Shown: piece after piece, positions 1 through 13,000 of the stretch | Numbering within the stretch: position 1 is the first letter of the stretch | Layout: each line of letters starts with the position of its first letter | Assembly: GCA_028751875.1 (NCBI GenBank) | Contig: CM054134.1 | Location: forward strand, 42,475,594 to 42,539,593 | Origin: Rapana venosa | Lineage: Eukaryota > Mollusca > Gastropoda > Neogastropoda > Muricidae | Reading direction: 5' to 3' | Length of the DNA: 64,000 nt | Position numbers and translations under genes: made by a program | The notes under the pieces: generated by a model | Seen by the model: the letters and a program-made list of their open reading frames with translations, nothing else | What the model was told of the DNA's origin: nothing | The model's database searches: none

Positions 1-683
1 GTGTGTTTGTGCGCATGGACGTATGCCTGAGCATATACGGTGCATATTTACCTGGGCGTCATACATGAGCGTGCGTACATATATAATGCAAAAAAAGCAT
101 ATTTAGGGTTATTTCAATATAATGCGCACATATAATAGAGTTCATTGAAATGACAAAGTGTGGTAAATGGCACAAGTAGGTCTTGTGATATCTCAGAAAG
201 AGGTACACCCACTGCAGTGCACATCTGTCTCCTGTAGAATGCAAGTCAAAGGCTCTCTGGCAGATCAATGCAGGCTGTTGACACAGCCACGTGCAGTGTC
301 TGTGTCTGTGTGTGTTGATGTCCTCTTTTCTCTGTCACCAGTTCTGTAGCTTGTCTGGTATTGAGTTTATTATTATCAGACAGGGCAGAAGGGAGCAGAA
401 ATGGATGGTGAACTCAGTTTTTTTTATTTTTAAAGGTCTTGAAAAGTAATCACCGAGCCAGGTTTGCCGTTGTTTTTGTACATTTTTATTGGTTTAAAAT
501 CGGCATTTTCTATTGACAGGTTCCTTCTGTTTGCCTGCTTGTTAAAGGAAATAGTATAGTTACGCAACTGACTGCACGCTCACAATGTCACAACTGAAGT
601 TCAAACCATGTTATTTGTAGCCTATGTCCAATTAGCCCATTGTTTCTCTTCTTTAGTGCTGACCTTCACCTTTCTCTGTTCAG
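1..683. other. Left edge: probable intron of the gene ending at 793
   Basis: I see no coding exon here. A short GT-rich tract lies near 296-320. A pyrimidine-rich stretch ending in AG near 346 resembles a 3' splice site, but the sequence after it stops at once in one frame and has no recognisable coding content. The stretch ends in a good polypyrimidine-AG acceptor at 682-683, which suggests it is the tail of an intron. Confidence 0.3.
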
Positions 684-793
684 GACACCATGGGCTGGTT
701 TACGACGACCTGGTGGACACTCTGCAGATGGGCGACATGTCAGCTTTGGCCTCCTGGTGCATATACTCTTCTTCAACTTCAGGGCACTGGTGA
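684..793 (+). CDS. Probable terminal coding exon of an unrecognised gene
   Basis: A strong acceptor (polypyrimidine tract followed by CAG at 681-683) opens into a frame of about 35 codons ending at TGA 791-793. The visible peptide includes HHGLVYDDLVDTLQMGDM and ends SSSTSGHW. It is acidic in its first half and Ser-rich at the end. I recognise no domain. The first codon is split with an upstream exon outside the window. A canonical AATAAA at 1101-1106, about 310 bp after the stop, would fit a short 3' UTR. The exon could also be fortuitous; RNA evidence would decide. Confidence 0.4.
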
Positions 794-1817
794 CCAGCAA
801 ATTGTGACACTTGTTTCGGGGATGTGACAGAAGCCACAACAAACTCTTCGCCTGGAGAATGTGACTCGTGTTGAGGATGTGGTTGAATTATAGGCAAGTT
901 ACAGCCTTCTTGCCCACGTCTTAATGTGTGTTCTGTGTTGTCTGATATTCTCCAAAGGCCACACTAGACTTGAAGACTGCAAAATGTAGCATTAAAGATA
1001 TAACGATGTGACTCTTGTTTTAAAACTTCTCAACAGGCTAAAAGTGTGATTTAAAAAATTTTCCCGGAATGACTTACAAACTAATGATTGAGACTTGACA
1101 AATAAAAAGGTAAACTCACATGACGTTTTAATCACTTTCGTTCTCCAAAGATCATGACATATTCATTTTTCTATTACAAACAACTTGTGTTAAATGGTAA
1201 ATCGAACACTGTACAAAGACCAAGATCTCCAAATGACTCTTACAGGGGCAGTATGTACAGTGGCAAACAAACTTATTTTCAGTTTTATTTCTTTTCTGGC
1301 AGAGTTCCTCAAAAACATAGTACAACAAACACAATGTGACCTTTTCAACCTTTTTATGCCAGACCAAAAATGTGATCATGGAAAACAAAATCACCTATCT
1401 GTAACAATGGTTGCGCTGCTTTCTGTTGTTTTGCTATGGGATCCTAGTCAATGATTTGCCAAAGAAGAAATACCCTAGGACAATTACGAAAAGCTGATCT
1501 TGTTGGTGTAGGCTAGTACACATTAATTACTCGCACCTGTACACACAGACATTCGGGTGGCACTTGCACGGATGGTTGTTTAAGAAACATGCATGTTTGT
1601 ACACATACACTTAGGCGTAGAGATATGCACACAAAGATGAAGATCCCTCCTCTCGACTGTCTGCACCTCTACAACCCCATGCAGTTACAATGCACACAAG
1701 CACACACCCCACAGTGTGCTTGCACCCCACTGAACACCCCCCACTGCCATTTCCATGTCCGCAATGACGCTAACACAATTCCAAGGTAGGAAACTCTGCT
1801 ATACGCTCACCTGAGTG
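794..1817. other. Putative 3' UTR then intergenic/5' flank of the GPCR gene
   Basis: This AT-rich stretch carries a plus-strand AATAAA at 1101-1106, then about 700 bp without recognisable genes. Position 1590-1760 is rich in CACA/ACCC short motifs. The short open frames here have no coding character. The GPCR start codon follows at 1818. Confidence 0.4.
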
Positions 1818-3188
<1,371 letters not shown>

Positions 3189-3259
3189 AATTCCTTTTCT
3201 TCTGAAACTTGTCTGGAAAAGGCGCCAGAAAATCGCAACATGTGCTTGTAGGTGTTTTG

Positions 3260-3368
3260 TGTGCGTGCGTGTGTGCATGCGTGCGTGTGCGTGCGTGTGT
3301 GCGTGCGTGTGTGTATGTGTGTGTATGTGTGTGTGAGAGAGAGAGAGAAGAGAAGAGAAGAGAAGAGA

Positions 3369-3430
<62 letters not shown>
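3260..3430 (+). repeat. (GT)n / (GA)n compound simple repeat
   Basis: A GTGC/GTGT-rich tract (3258-3333) runs into AGAGA and AGAAG repeats (3334-3430). The open frames on either strand here are products of dinucleotide periodicity, not genes. Confidence 0.95.
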
Positions 3431-3432
<2 letters not shown>

Positions 3433-3501
3433 ACTCATTTATAGTAAATAATAATGTCGGAAACAAACGCGTGTGAGCTTTTCAAATCATCCCATGAAGG
3501 A

Positions 3502-3640
3502 AGGTGGCAGGACGGTTTAGACGTTCACCTGCCTAACAAGTAAAACGGGAGGCTGTGGGTTCGATTCCCAGGCTTGCCCTTTCTTCCCAGTTTGACGCAA
3601 ACCATCACTTGTAAACCCCGAAGCTGTAAATGAGGAACGA
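3502..3640 (+). mobile_element. SINE-B-type tRNA-like head (truncated)
   Basis: A tRNA-like segment with a D-arm/A-box-like stretch (ggacggtttagacgttc) and a B-box (ggttcgattcc, about 3559-3569) is followed by cttgccctttcttcccagt. The same head junction recurs at about 25315. It is not a tRNA gene: no good acceptor stem closes around it. The copy breaks off in the C/A homopolymer at 3641-3669. Confidence 0.6.
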
Positions 3641-4335
3641 CCCCCCCCCCAAAAAAAAAAAAAAAAAAATTTTTTTAAATCTCAGAAAATAGGCTATTTT
3701 TATTTGTTTTTTGTTTTTTTTATATTAACGTTTCACATTGTATCTTCCCTCTCTAAACCCACCCGCCCTGTTTGTAATTAGCCTTAAGATTATATACGTA
3801 TATGATAATTATATTGTTGCAATTGTTTACCTGCACTTGTCTTCATCCACTACTCTTTGTCATTAATGTAATATAGGTGAGAGATGAGGATTTTTATCTC
3901 TTGAGATCCATGTGAAGGTCATGGTTTTTTTTAAAAAACACCTTTGTTTTGCCAGTTGGTTCTAAATATCCTAAATGCTCTGATTTTGTTTGGTTGCCGA
4001 ACAGCTGAGGTGACAAGTTAAACTAATTTTTAAATAAAAGGTTGTCATTATCGTTTTGGATCCCCTGGCGTAAAGATTTTGTAACTTATTCATTTCATAC
4101 ATCTATTTATTCTCCATCCATGTTTAAATAGGTGTTCTTTCTCTTTCCGATACCACGTGTTGATAGCAGCTTCGATTGGCCGCAGGATTGTAATTTTGCT
4201 TCTGATGCTACAACACCTCTGTTTTTAAGAGAGAGTTTTTTCCCCTGAGAGTACCAAGGATGGTATCAATGATGGAACAGCCAAGATCTCTGCCGGTGGC
4301 CCATCCAGAAGTCGATACTCATGAATCAGATCGAG
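3641..4335. other. Intergenic AT-rich DNA with a possible GPCR poly(A) signal
   Basis: A poly-C/poly-A tract (3641-3669) is followed by AT-rich unique-looking sequence. A plus-strand AATAAA at 4033-4038 is the first canonical signal after the GPCR stop. No exon is recognisable. Confidence 0.4.
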
Positions 4336-4378
4336 AGGGGGGGGGCGGAGGGTGGGGGGGGGGGGGGGGGGGGGAAGG
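4336..4378 (+). repeat. Poly-G tract abutting a SINE head
   Basis: G-rich homopolymer interrupted by a few A/C bases. It runs directly into the GGGCGGGATAGCC start of the SINE copy that follows. Confidence 0.9.
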
Positions 4379-4609
4379 GGGCGGGATAGCCTAGTGGTTA
4401 GAGCACTGCGCTGGCGATTTGACGGCCCAGGATGGAGCTCGGGTTCGAGCCACCACCGAAACGCCCGTTCAAGGGGATTTTTGTCCCTGGAGTTAACCTA
4501 ACTATTGACTCCACTTCCCCGAAATGAGACTGAGAATATAAACCGAGGTTCCCTCAGAACATCTTGCGCACACATTAAAACCCGTTCCACCTTTTGGAAG
4601 AGTAGGTCA

Positions 4610-4612
<3 letters not shown>
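4377..4612 (+). mobile_element. SINE-A copy, 3'-truncated by (GT)n
   Basis: The tRNA-derived head has an A-box-like tagcctagtggttagagc and a B-box-like gggttcgagcc. The shared core follows (tataaaccgaggttccc), then acatcttgcgcacacatt and cccgttccacctttt. The copy stops where the (GT)n tract at 4613-4660 begins. Confidence 0.8.

Positions 4613-4660
<48 letters not shown>
4613..4660 (+). repeat. (GT)n microsatellite
   Basis: About 46 bp of uninterrupted GT lies at the truncated end of a SINE. Confidence 0.95.
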
Positions 4661-4662
<2 letters not shown>

Positions 4663-5197
4663 TTACCTGAAACCCCATTTACGCTGAACGGGTGCAATGC
4701 AGCTGGAATCAGCCAAGCTTAAAACCCTGCCACTAGCATGGATTTTCACGTTCAACTGCGACCCATCGGTGTAATAGAGCCAGAGTTAATTGTAGGGATG
4801 TGGGCCTAGTCAAGTCAAAACGACCTTTGCTTTATCAAGGGTCAATGACCAAGTAAAAGTAACAGAACAGTACGGTGAGGGTTAATTAAAGCTCCAAGTT
4901 GTATTTTATCATGTATGCACAAGTTAGTCTTTTGACTTCCACTTGCTTGAAATACATATCCTGGTGCGCAATATTGGGTTGTATTTTATGATGAAAACCA
5001 ATCTTTACAGGATTTACATGTCATATAATTTTTTTATGGAGAAAAGCAATCTTTGCAAGGTTGTATCATGGTGAAATCCAGTCTTTCTCCAACACAAGAT
5101 GATTTGGCTGACACTCTTTTTTTTGGGTTTTGTTTACTTGCATGTTCCTTTGTTTTATTGTACCCTTCCAGGACGGCTTCTGTAAGAAACCTTCCAG

Positions 5198-5269
<72 letters not shown>

Positions 5270-5620
5270 ATTTAAAATATTAAACTTAAAAACTAATGAA
5301 GACAGTGTCTGTTAAGAGTTTTCTCTTTGTGAGTTTGTTTTTCTCATTAGTATTATTCTATTAGAGTTGTAGAAGTATAACGATTGTGTGGTCGTGATTT
5401 ATAACTAAATTGAAAAAAAGAAATCAGTACAAAGACACTGTTTGGATCTTGTGCTGTTTCTCTTTCATCTGAGCAGTGCATAACATAAAATTATGCTTTT
5501 TTTCACTGTGTGTTTTATGTTACTTCAAGCCAACAATTATGAAACAATGGATTTTTATGCCTTGAGATGAATATTTATGGTGTAATGTTTGTTTTCATTG
5601 TTCCACCGTCGTTTTATTCA

Positions 5621-5684
<64 letters not shown>

Positions 5685-5790
5685 TACAGTGGTGTGCCTA
5701 CACACAAATGGGTAGGCACGTGGTGTGGTTCGCGTCGCGGCGCACGCGCGCACGTGCGTGCATGCGTGTGTATGCGTGCATGCTGCGTGC

Positions 5791-5829
<39 letters not shown>

Positions 5830-6090
5830 CGCGCTTGCTTGCTTGCTTGCTTGCTTTCATTCAAATGAACAGGCTATGGTCGTTTTTGTATCACCTTTTT
5901 TCTGATCATTTTGCAGGGAAATACTTTCAATAAAAGGGAACTATATCTACTACAATTCTTTGTGTTTGTGATGCATGTGAGAACCGTGGTGGTGGTGGTG
6001 ATGGCGGTAGGTGTTGAGTAGGGGGTTGGGGCAGTGTCTTTTGTTCACGAGCGCATGCATGTAATGTGTGTGTGTGTGTGTGTGTGTGTT
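4661..6090. other. Intergenic DNA with (GA)n and (GT)n tracts
   Basis: (GA)n tracts lie at 5199-5267 and 5624-5682, GT/GCGT-rich repeats at 5740-5850, and (GT)n at 6066-6090. The rest is AT-rich and I see no gene in it. Confidence 0.7.
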
Positions 6091-6485
6091 TTCGATCCTT
6101 GGCTAGAGCTCCGAAGTTCACTAATTGTGACATTTTGCGTATGCCGCCCTTTTTAGCCACCATTTCGGTATCCGCATTCCGACTTCGGGGTTGGTGTCTA
6201 AGCACAACACTTATATGCATGCCGTTTAAAAAAACCCAGAGCCGTCGTCCGTTCCTACGGGCACGAAATGGCCTACTTTTCCGAAAGGCGGAGTGGGTTC
6301 TGCGTGCGTTCGCACAAAGGCCTCGATTTATAGTCTCATCCGAAGGACTTTTGGGGGAGTGGAATCAGAAGTGACTTGACTCCAGGGAAAAATTCCCTAA
6401 AACAGGTGTCTACGTCATGACTCGACCGGACAGTCAGATGACGAACGCAATGCTCTACTAACCATCAGGTTTACCCCGCTCCCCA
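6091..6485 (-). mobile_element. SINE-B, near full-length copy
   Basis: Read on the minus strand it has a tRNA-like head at about 6485-6410, the shared core (aggcctttgtgcgaacg near 6320), the cccgt/cttttcgg segment, and the B-type 3' end. That 3' end (attccgacttcgg, cgcatacgc-like, aagttcactaattgtgacattttgcgtatg on the plus strand) finishes near 6091 in gctctagccaagg. It is diverged from the other copies. Confidence 0.8.
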
Positions 6486-7031
6486 TACAATCATGTAGAC
6501 CTAGTCTATCTGTTTGCACTGAAAATAGTATTTGCATGAACCCACTTTCGGCATGTGACGGTGTGTGTGTGTGTGTGTGTGTGCACGCGCGCGTGTGCTT
6601 ATGTGTTGTTACAGGGCGTTCACGCTCTCTTCCTGTATTGTATTGCAGAGGGAAATAAGGGGGAAAAAAAGCAGTCACACACAAAAGAAAAACAGCGAGA
6701 TTTACGTCACTTGCATGGCAGGAGACTGTTACATAGACTGATAGGATACAGACAAACAAAAACAAAGACAAAACAACAACAATAAATGAAAAAGCAAACC
6801 CAGATCTTGTTTAATGTCAAAGCTGATAGAAAACCGATCAACAGCCACCAGTCTTTTTCCAGTGTTAGGCTACAGATCGCATAACCTACAGCTTGGGCGG
6901 GGAACAAGACAAGACAAGACAAAAGTTGTTCTTGATTTTATGTGATTGATTTACAGTCTGTTCACTCTTAGTGAGATTAGGCTACACAAAAAATTAAATG
7001 AAGAGGTAGGTGTGTGTGTGTGTGTGGTGTG

Positions 7032-7053
7032 GGGGGGGGGGGGGGGGGGGGGT
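7032..7053 (+). repeat. Poly-G tract
   Basis: Homopolymer of about 22 G following a short (GT)n run. Confidence 0.95.
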
Positions 7054-7094
7054 GTTGCAGCACAAAAAAAAGAAAGAAGTTTCCATTATGGTAG

Positions 7095-7262
7095 CTTTTA
7101 TTTATTTTATTCTTTTATTTCGAGGATAATGGAATAAGCACTTGTATACTTTTTTTTACATCCAGTCCCCGTGTGTATGCAGTTTTTTCAATTTTGTCAT
7201 CCGTTCCCACCGTCACACAATGGCCTACTCTTCCGAAAAGCGGAACGGGTCTTAAGTAGCCT
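7095..7262 (-). mobile_element. SINE-A 3' fragment
   Basis: On the plus strand it reads attcttttatttcgaggat, aatggaataagcac, atccagtccccgtgtgtatg, gtcatccgttcccacc and tccgaaaagcggaacggg. This is the reverse complement of the SINE-A 3' half. The rest of the head is missing. Confidence 0.8.
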
Positions 7263-7750
7263 ATTGTCCACTATCGGCAAATCCTGATCAGCTAATGGGC
7301 TCTGTTGGGATTCGGTCAAAATTATCTTGATACAGGGCCACAGTTTTGGGTGGTATCACACGCTGTCTGTGTGACAAATTTGAGTCGTAAATTTCGTACA
7401 TGTTGAGAAGATGGTACCGTACTTGAGCGGCAGGCTAATCCATGAAAGAGCCCACTCAATGTCAGTGACGCATAGATTACGGAAGCAAATAAAGCCGTCA
7501 CCACTTTTGGTGGACTTTCTTTTCCAGTGCCGATGGCGTATAGTAATGCCAGAATTGTCTTCAAGTAGCCAATTCTACTGTTGCAGATGATGAAGCTGAG
7601 ACCTTGTTCGACATTTACAGAGAGAGTTCAATGGCCCAGAGCAATGGAACATAACTCGGAGATTCAAACTACTCGAGAGCTGGCGGCGTCACGAGGAACA
7701 GCAAAAGTTTAATGTCAGTGGCAGTAGCAGCAATAGATATGCTGTCTTTT

Positions 7751-7836
7751 TGTTCCTCGGCTAGAGCTGCGAGGTTCACCAATGTTGAGATTGTTTTGCG
7801 TATGCGATCGTTTTTGACCATCATGGAGGTAAACGA
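7751..7836 (-). mobile_element. SINE-B 3'-end fragment
   Basis: The sequence tcctcggctagagctgcgag, ttcaccaatgttgagatt and tgcgtatgcgatcg is the B-type 3' terminus in reverse orientation, with no core or head attached. Confidence 0.65.
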
Positions 7837-8248
7837 GCGATAGAGATAATTTAACCCTGGCCACTGTGCGAATAGAAAATAGGCTACATGTCAGTTCTAC
7901 TACGGAAAATAAAGAAGAAGAAGAGAAGCAGCAGAAGAAAAAGATTCTTCTTTCACACTAATTTTTTTTTCCCAGAAATAGATATCAAAGCTCTTCCATA
8001 CACAATCTTCACACCCATAGCATTAAACAAACAACAGAAAAAGACCCCAACTAATTAATAAATGGAGCAAACAGCAAAAACAAAACAGACTTGTAAACCA
8101 ACAATGGAAGGGCTGTGCTGATCGACAAATGGAACAAAATGGGAGGAGGGAAGAAGTAAAGAAGGGCACCACCCTGGGAAAGACTGGGACTGGAGGGGAT
8201 GACGAAGATAGTTTGAACAGAGGCGGTTAATTAGCTGCGTCACGGTGT

Positions 8249-8249
<1 letters not shown>

Positions 8250-8287
<38 letters not shown>
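8250..8287 (+). repeat. Poly-C tract
   Basis: Homopolymer of about 38 C, among the longest in the window. Confidence 0.95.
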
Positions 8288-8540
8288 AGTGTAGAGACGA
8301 TGAGGAAATAATTATGGGATTGGTCCAAAATGTGTTCATAGAGTCAAGGTTATTGTTGTTTTTGTCTTTTCAGTCGAAGTATGACTGACAGGAGGGGCGA
8401 ACTCACTACATCTGTAACTTGAGGGAGAAGAATTCATGCCGTGGTTGCAACTTGGAAGTGGCATCCACTGATTTTTCAGAGAGGTCAGGGTTATTTGGCA
8501 TTCATCAGGCCGATCACAATAGAATGCTCAGTGTGGAACC

Positions 8541-8778
8541 TCTTTATTTATCTATTTCAATGATAATGGAAGAAACACTCACGAGCTTTGCTTTTTAAAA
8601 AACAAAAACATCCAGTCCCCGTGTGCATAAGGTTTTGTAAATTCTGTCACAATGGCCTATTCTTCAGTAAGGCAGATCAGGTTTTTACATGTGCGCAAGA
8701 TGTTCTGTGAAAGAAGCAGGCCTATGCTTTCACACACGGGACCTCGGTGTATAGTCTAATCCAAGACCCTTTGCACAG
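8541..8778 (-). mobile_element. SINE-A partial copy
   Basis: Reverse orientation. It shows catccagtccccgtgtgcat, an internally deleted middle, atgtgcgcaagatgttctg, and the core cacacgggacctcggtg. The head is missing. Confidence 0.75.
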
Positions 8779-9075
8779 AGAAGCTAGTGAAACCCAGAAC
8801 AGACCAGAACACTCATTATTGTTTGTTATTAGACACGAAGATAGCACTGACCAGGACCCCTTGATAATTTAACGCTTACAAGCTTGGTGGCTCTGCACTA
8901 GGCTAAGTGGGCGACGGTTAAGTTAGTTACATGGCAGCTTTTGCTTGAAAACCACTAGGCTAAGGGCACCAGGCATGGGGCCGCGTGGAGGTGGGAGCCA
9001 AAGGCTAGCACCTCGAATTAGGCTACCCTTGTCAGTCAGTGACATGCTGGGGCATTACAATAGCATGAATATTAG

Positions 9076-9155
9076 AACTAATAATGAAGATTATAATTGG
9101 AATTTATAGCAAGCTTGATGTAAAGCAACAAATCAAGCGCTCAGATGGACTGTTT
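9076..9155 (-). mobile_element. LINE/SINE-C 3'-tail fragment
   Basis: It carries gaatttatag, gtaaagcaacaaatcaagcg and ctcag, a decayed version of the conserved 3' tail also found at 19.1, 27.8, 33.0 and 33.7 kb. Confidence 0.6.
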
Positions 9156-9157
9156 AA

Positions 9158-9305
9158 TTTTTTTTTATATCAACGATTATGGAATAGCATTGTGCTTTTT
9201 TAAAAAACTCCTCAGTGCCCGTGAAGCGGTTTGTAAATTTTGGTCATTGTCGACGGGCCACAATGGCCTCTCTTTCAAAAAGCGGAACAGGATTTAACGT
9301 GTGCA
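9158..9305 (-). mobile_element. SINE-A 3' fragment
   Basis: Decayed reverse-orientation SINE-A 3' half: gattatggaatagca, cagtgcccgtgaag, acaatggcctctctttc, aaagcggaacaggatttaac. It lies next to the LINE-tail fragment. Confidence 0.65.
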
Positions 9306-9451
9306 TAAGTCTCAGAGTCACTGAGCATAAGTCCCATCTGCAGGTTTGGGCTTTATAACTATCGAGAGCGGTTTGAGCTTTTAAGATTGTCGAGTGTCAA
9401 TCCCCATCGAATTAAGACTACCCCTACCCTTTCTCTTTTCTATAGGGCCTA

Positions 9452-9790
9452 TCTTTCCCTGGGGAGATAGCATGCGCTCGTGATCTGCTGACCCGGGTTC
9501 GAATCTCGTTCAAGAAGTTTTTCCTCTGGAGTTAACATCAGTTCGACTCCACTCCCCCTAATAGTCCTTCGGATGAGAATATTAATCGAGGTCCCGTGTG
9601 CGAACGCACGAAGAACATCTTGCGCACATGTTAATCCTGTTCCGCTTTTTGGAAGAACAGGCCGTTGTGTTCCGGTGGGAACGGATGACAAATTGTTCAC
9701 ATCTGCATACACATGGGGACTGGATATAAAAAAAAAAAGCACACGTGTGCTTATTCCATTTGCCTATCTACGAAATAACAGAATAACAAC
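9452..9790 (+). mobile_element. SINE-A, near full-length, just upstream of the PRMT2 start codon
   Basis: It contains a tRNA-like head with a perfect-looking B-box (gggttcgaatc), ctggagttaacatcag, the core (aatcgaggtcccgtgtg), cgcacgaagaacatcttgcg, cggtgggaacggatgac and the tail ggggactggat, gcttattcc. A (C)n tract (9790-9811) follows. It ends about 120 bp before the PRMT2 ATG and so lies in the 5' UTR or proximal promoter. Confidence 0.85.
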
Positions 9791-9913
9791 CCCCCCCCCC
9801 CCCCCCCCCCCAAAGAATGGGCAGCAACTCTAAACAATTAAAGTTATTAAACGCAACAGTGCTTCCCCTTGAATTAATACTATTTTTTTTTTGAGAAGCT
9901 GGCGAGACAGCTC

Positions 9914-10099
9914 ATGGCAGACGAAGCCGAAGAAGATGAAACAACCTTGGCCTCGAAAAGTAAATGTTCTTCTCTGGCTGCCGGAGACTTTTGCGACGAA
10001 CTAGGCGCCCTGACCTTAAATGGGGTGGAAGATGACGAAGAAGAGGCGGAGGAGACCTTGTATGCTGTCGGCGATTATTCGGGTGTGGGCGAAAACCAG
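9914..10099 (+). CDS. PRMT2: PRMT2 exon 1 (acidic N-terminus, start of SH3)
   Basis: ATG at 9914; 62 codons, ending in phase 0 at CAG|GTGAGA. It encodes an acidic leader (EEDE, EDDEEEAEE) and the first SH3 strand (LYAVGDYSG). No ATG is visible in frame in the SINE just upstream that would extend it. Confidence 0.9.
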
Positions 10100-13000
10100 G
10101 TGAGAAAAAAATTGTTTAGAACTATAAAATATCTAGGCCCCAAGTGATCGTATGCAGATCTGGAACTTGCGTAAAAATCGAACATTAAACAAAAGAACAG
10201 TTCAGTTGTGGTGACATTTTTATTTTTACTTTTTTTTGTTTTTTTGGCTACTGTTTTCGTAGTTGCCGATATTGACAGTTATCTTCTCTTAGTTTACTTT
10301 TACAGGGGGGCGGAACATATTGATCAAGGGATGGGATGAGGGGTGGAGGAATGGGGGGAATTTTTTGATGCAGTATTGCTGAAACATTAAGAAGGATATG
10401 GTATCTCATGAAATTTATGAAAACTGTAGAGAAATAATTTTGTTGTGTAGTAGTTAAGAGGTGTTGATATGTTAAAAAAATGTTTTTTATGCATTTGTCA
10501 TGTGTTTTGCATTTATAAAATATATATTCTGATTGGGCTACTTTCAATTTCAGTTCTATCAACCTAATAAAATTTGCTGTTCTATGATGTGTGCAATGTT
10601 ACCTGGTGAAATTTATGTGTTGATCTTTTTACTTTATAGAGTAGAACTTTACCAAGGGAGATGTTAATTCTTTCACTGTTTCAGAGTTTTTTTCATTATT
10701 TTATTTTATTCTTCCTTTTTCATACTTCTTGTGTCTCTGACTGCTTTACTTTCAGTTGTAGTATATATATTGATGAACTTTGCTAATAGTGTCTCTTTTC
10801 ACTGATGAGTTGTTTTGTGTTTGCTTTTGTTCTTAATGCAGCTGAGCTTCAGTCGAGGAGAAGCCCTGAAGATCCTCAGCAAAAGCTCAGAACATTGGTG
10901 GTGGGCAGAAACAGTTCAAGGTGCAGTGGGATATGTACCTGTCAACCATCTGACCCACAATTCCTACCAGCAATTCTTTTGGGAAGATGATGAATATTTT
11001 GGCAGTTATGGAAAACTTGTAAGTCAACAGGTCACACAGGTCTTTCAGTCTTTGTTATAAATACATGGTGAAGTTACTATTTTGTGTGTCTATTAGAGTA
11101 TATGACTGATCCAACCCTTAAAAGATTCTTCAATGGAAAGAATATCACTGAAAAAGAGACAAGGCTTTTAAAAATATTGTGAAACCTGAAACTTTTACTT
11201 GTGGAAATAATACCTCTTACACTTTCTTGGATTATTGACATTATGTCCAAATAACACTCCATGTGACTCTGGATGCAAGAGGAAACAAGGTTTACTTGTT
11301 GCATTTAGTCAAGGAGTTGGTGATTGTTTACAAATGAGTAGGTCACTGTGCTTGATTCTGTGTGTATGTGAGCATGATGGTATTCTTTTGTACATGCTTG
11401 ACTTTTACCTACTCAGGCTTCTGGAAAGACTACAAGCCAACTTTAAAAGGCATGATAAAAGGAATTCTCTGAAGTTGGAGTTTGACTGGCTATGTGGGTA
11501 GTTATTTGAAAAAAGTCATAGATCTGTGCAAACTTCTCATCCAGTGTGTACTTTGTATAGCCTTATAGTGATTCCCAGGTGTAAGGAGTGAGTGTACGTT
11601 TTAGGTCACCCACATGGTATTAAGCTGGGAAAAGTATGTAAAAGGATTACATACTTTACTCAGCATCATCTTTTTCCTGAGAAAAATAAAGATTGTAGAA
11701 ATGGATAATGTTATTACACTATGTGTTTAAAAAAAAAGGTGGTAATATTAATAAACATCACCTATTATTGGGTAGAACCCAGACAGTTCAGTGGAGAAAA
11801 CTGTTTCAGTCTTTTAAAAGAAGCAAAAAAAAAAAAGTCATTTTATGACAGGTGCTTACTTGTTCCTATGTTCAGTCATGAAGTTAAACATGTAGGTGCT
11901 CAATCTTTCCTTTCCAGTTCCTACATAATGTTATATGTTAGCTTCAGGCAAGACAATGGATCTTAGATCAGTGGTTTTGAGGTAATGCACCTGTCTCTGT
12001 TTCAATCCTTATTTGAGCCTGAACTTTTCTCCTCATCCACTAGATCTTGAGTGGTGGTCTGGGTACTGTTCTTTCATATGGGATGATGGCTCCTGTATCA
12101 AAGCATAATTATTTTGTACATAAAAGAATGCATAATAACAAAGAGAGTTGGCCCTGACAAAATACCATAGAAAAAGCCATTCTCATAGGGATACAAAAAC
12201 ACATGCATATATAATTATATAGGAAAAAATAAAAAAAAACAATGGAACTGCTCTTCTGGTGATGTGCTCTTCATGCAACAGCAGCCCAAATTATACTCAG
12301 AGAAGTTAGCAGCATACAATACAATACACTACAAAGCAATACAAAATGCAATACAATACAGTAAAGCTCATTAAAGCCAAGATGATACAGTACAATACAA
12401 AACAGTACAATGCAATACAATGCAGAAAGCTGTTTGCAGAAGCTGCACCATGAAATGCTGAGTGACCGACCAAGAACTCTGGCCTACCAACGGGCAATCC
12501 AAGACAATGCTCACCTGCTCAAGGATAAGGTCAGTGAGGGCTGTTGTTAATTATATCTGTTGTCAGTTGAATCATTAGGAGTAAGGTACAACTATTTGTA
12601 AAATGTGTATGATATATTTGTATGAATTTTTTCTCTACCTTTCCATAATAAATTTTGTGTGGTTACCATGCTAGAACTAAATCATTTTTGTTATTGGGAA
12701 ATATCCTTGATTTTCATAGCACTGTCATTGTCATCTCCACCTTCAGTGATCATTATTTAATAAGCAGTATTGCTTGAGTCATGCTAACATCTTCATGTGT
12801 TTGTACAGAGCTAGTCCTTCGGATGAGACTATAAACCGAGGCCCCGTGTGCGAACGCACACAGAACATCTTGCGCACACGTTAAATCCTGTTCCGCTTTT
12901 CGTAAGAGTAGGCCATTGTGCGCCGGTGGGAACAGATGACAAAATTCACAAAACTGCATACACACGGGGACTGGATGTAAAAAAGCACATAAGTGCTTAT

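Noticed and set aside
3502..3575. A functional tRNA gene
   Set aside because: A- and B-box-like sequences are present but no acceptor stem or proper anticodon arm closes. The same heads recur fused to SINE bodies.
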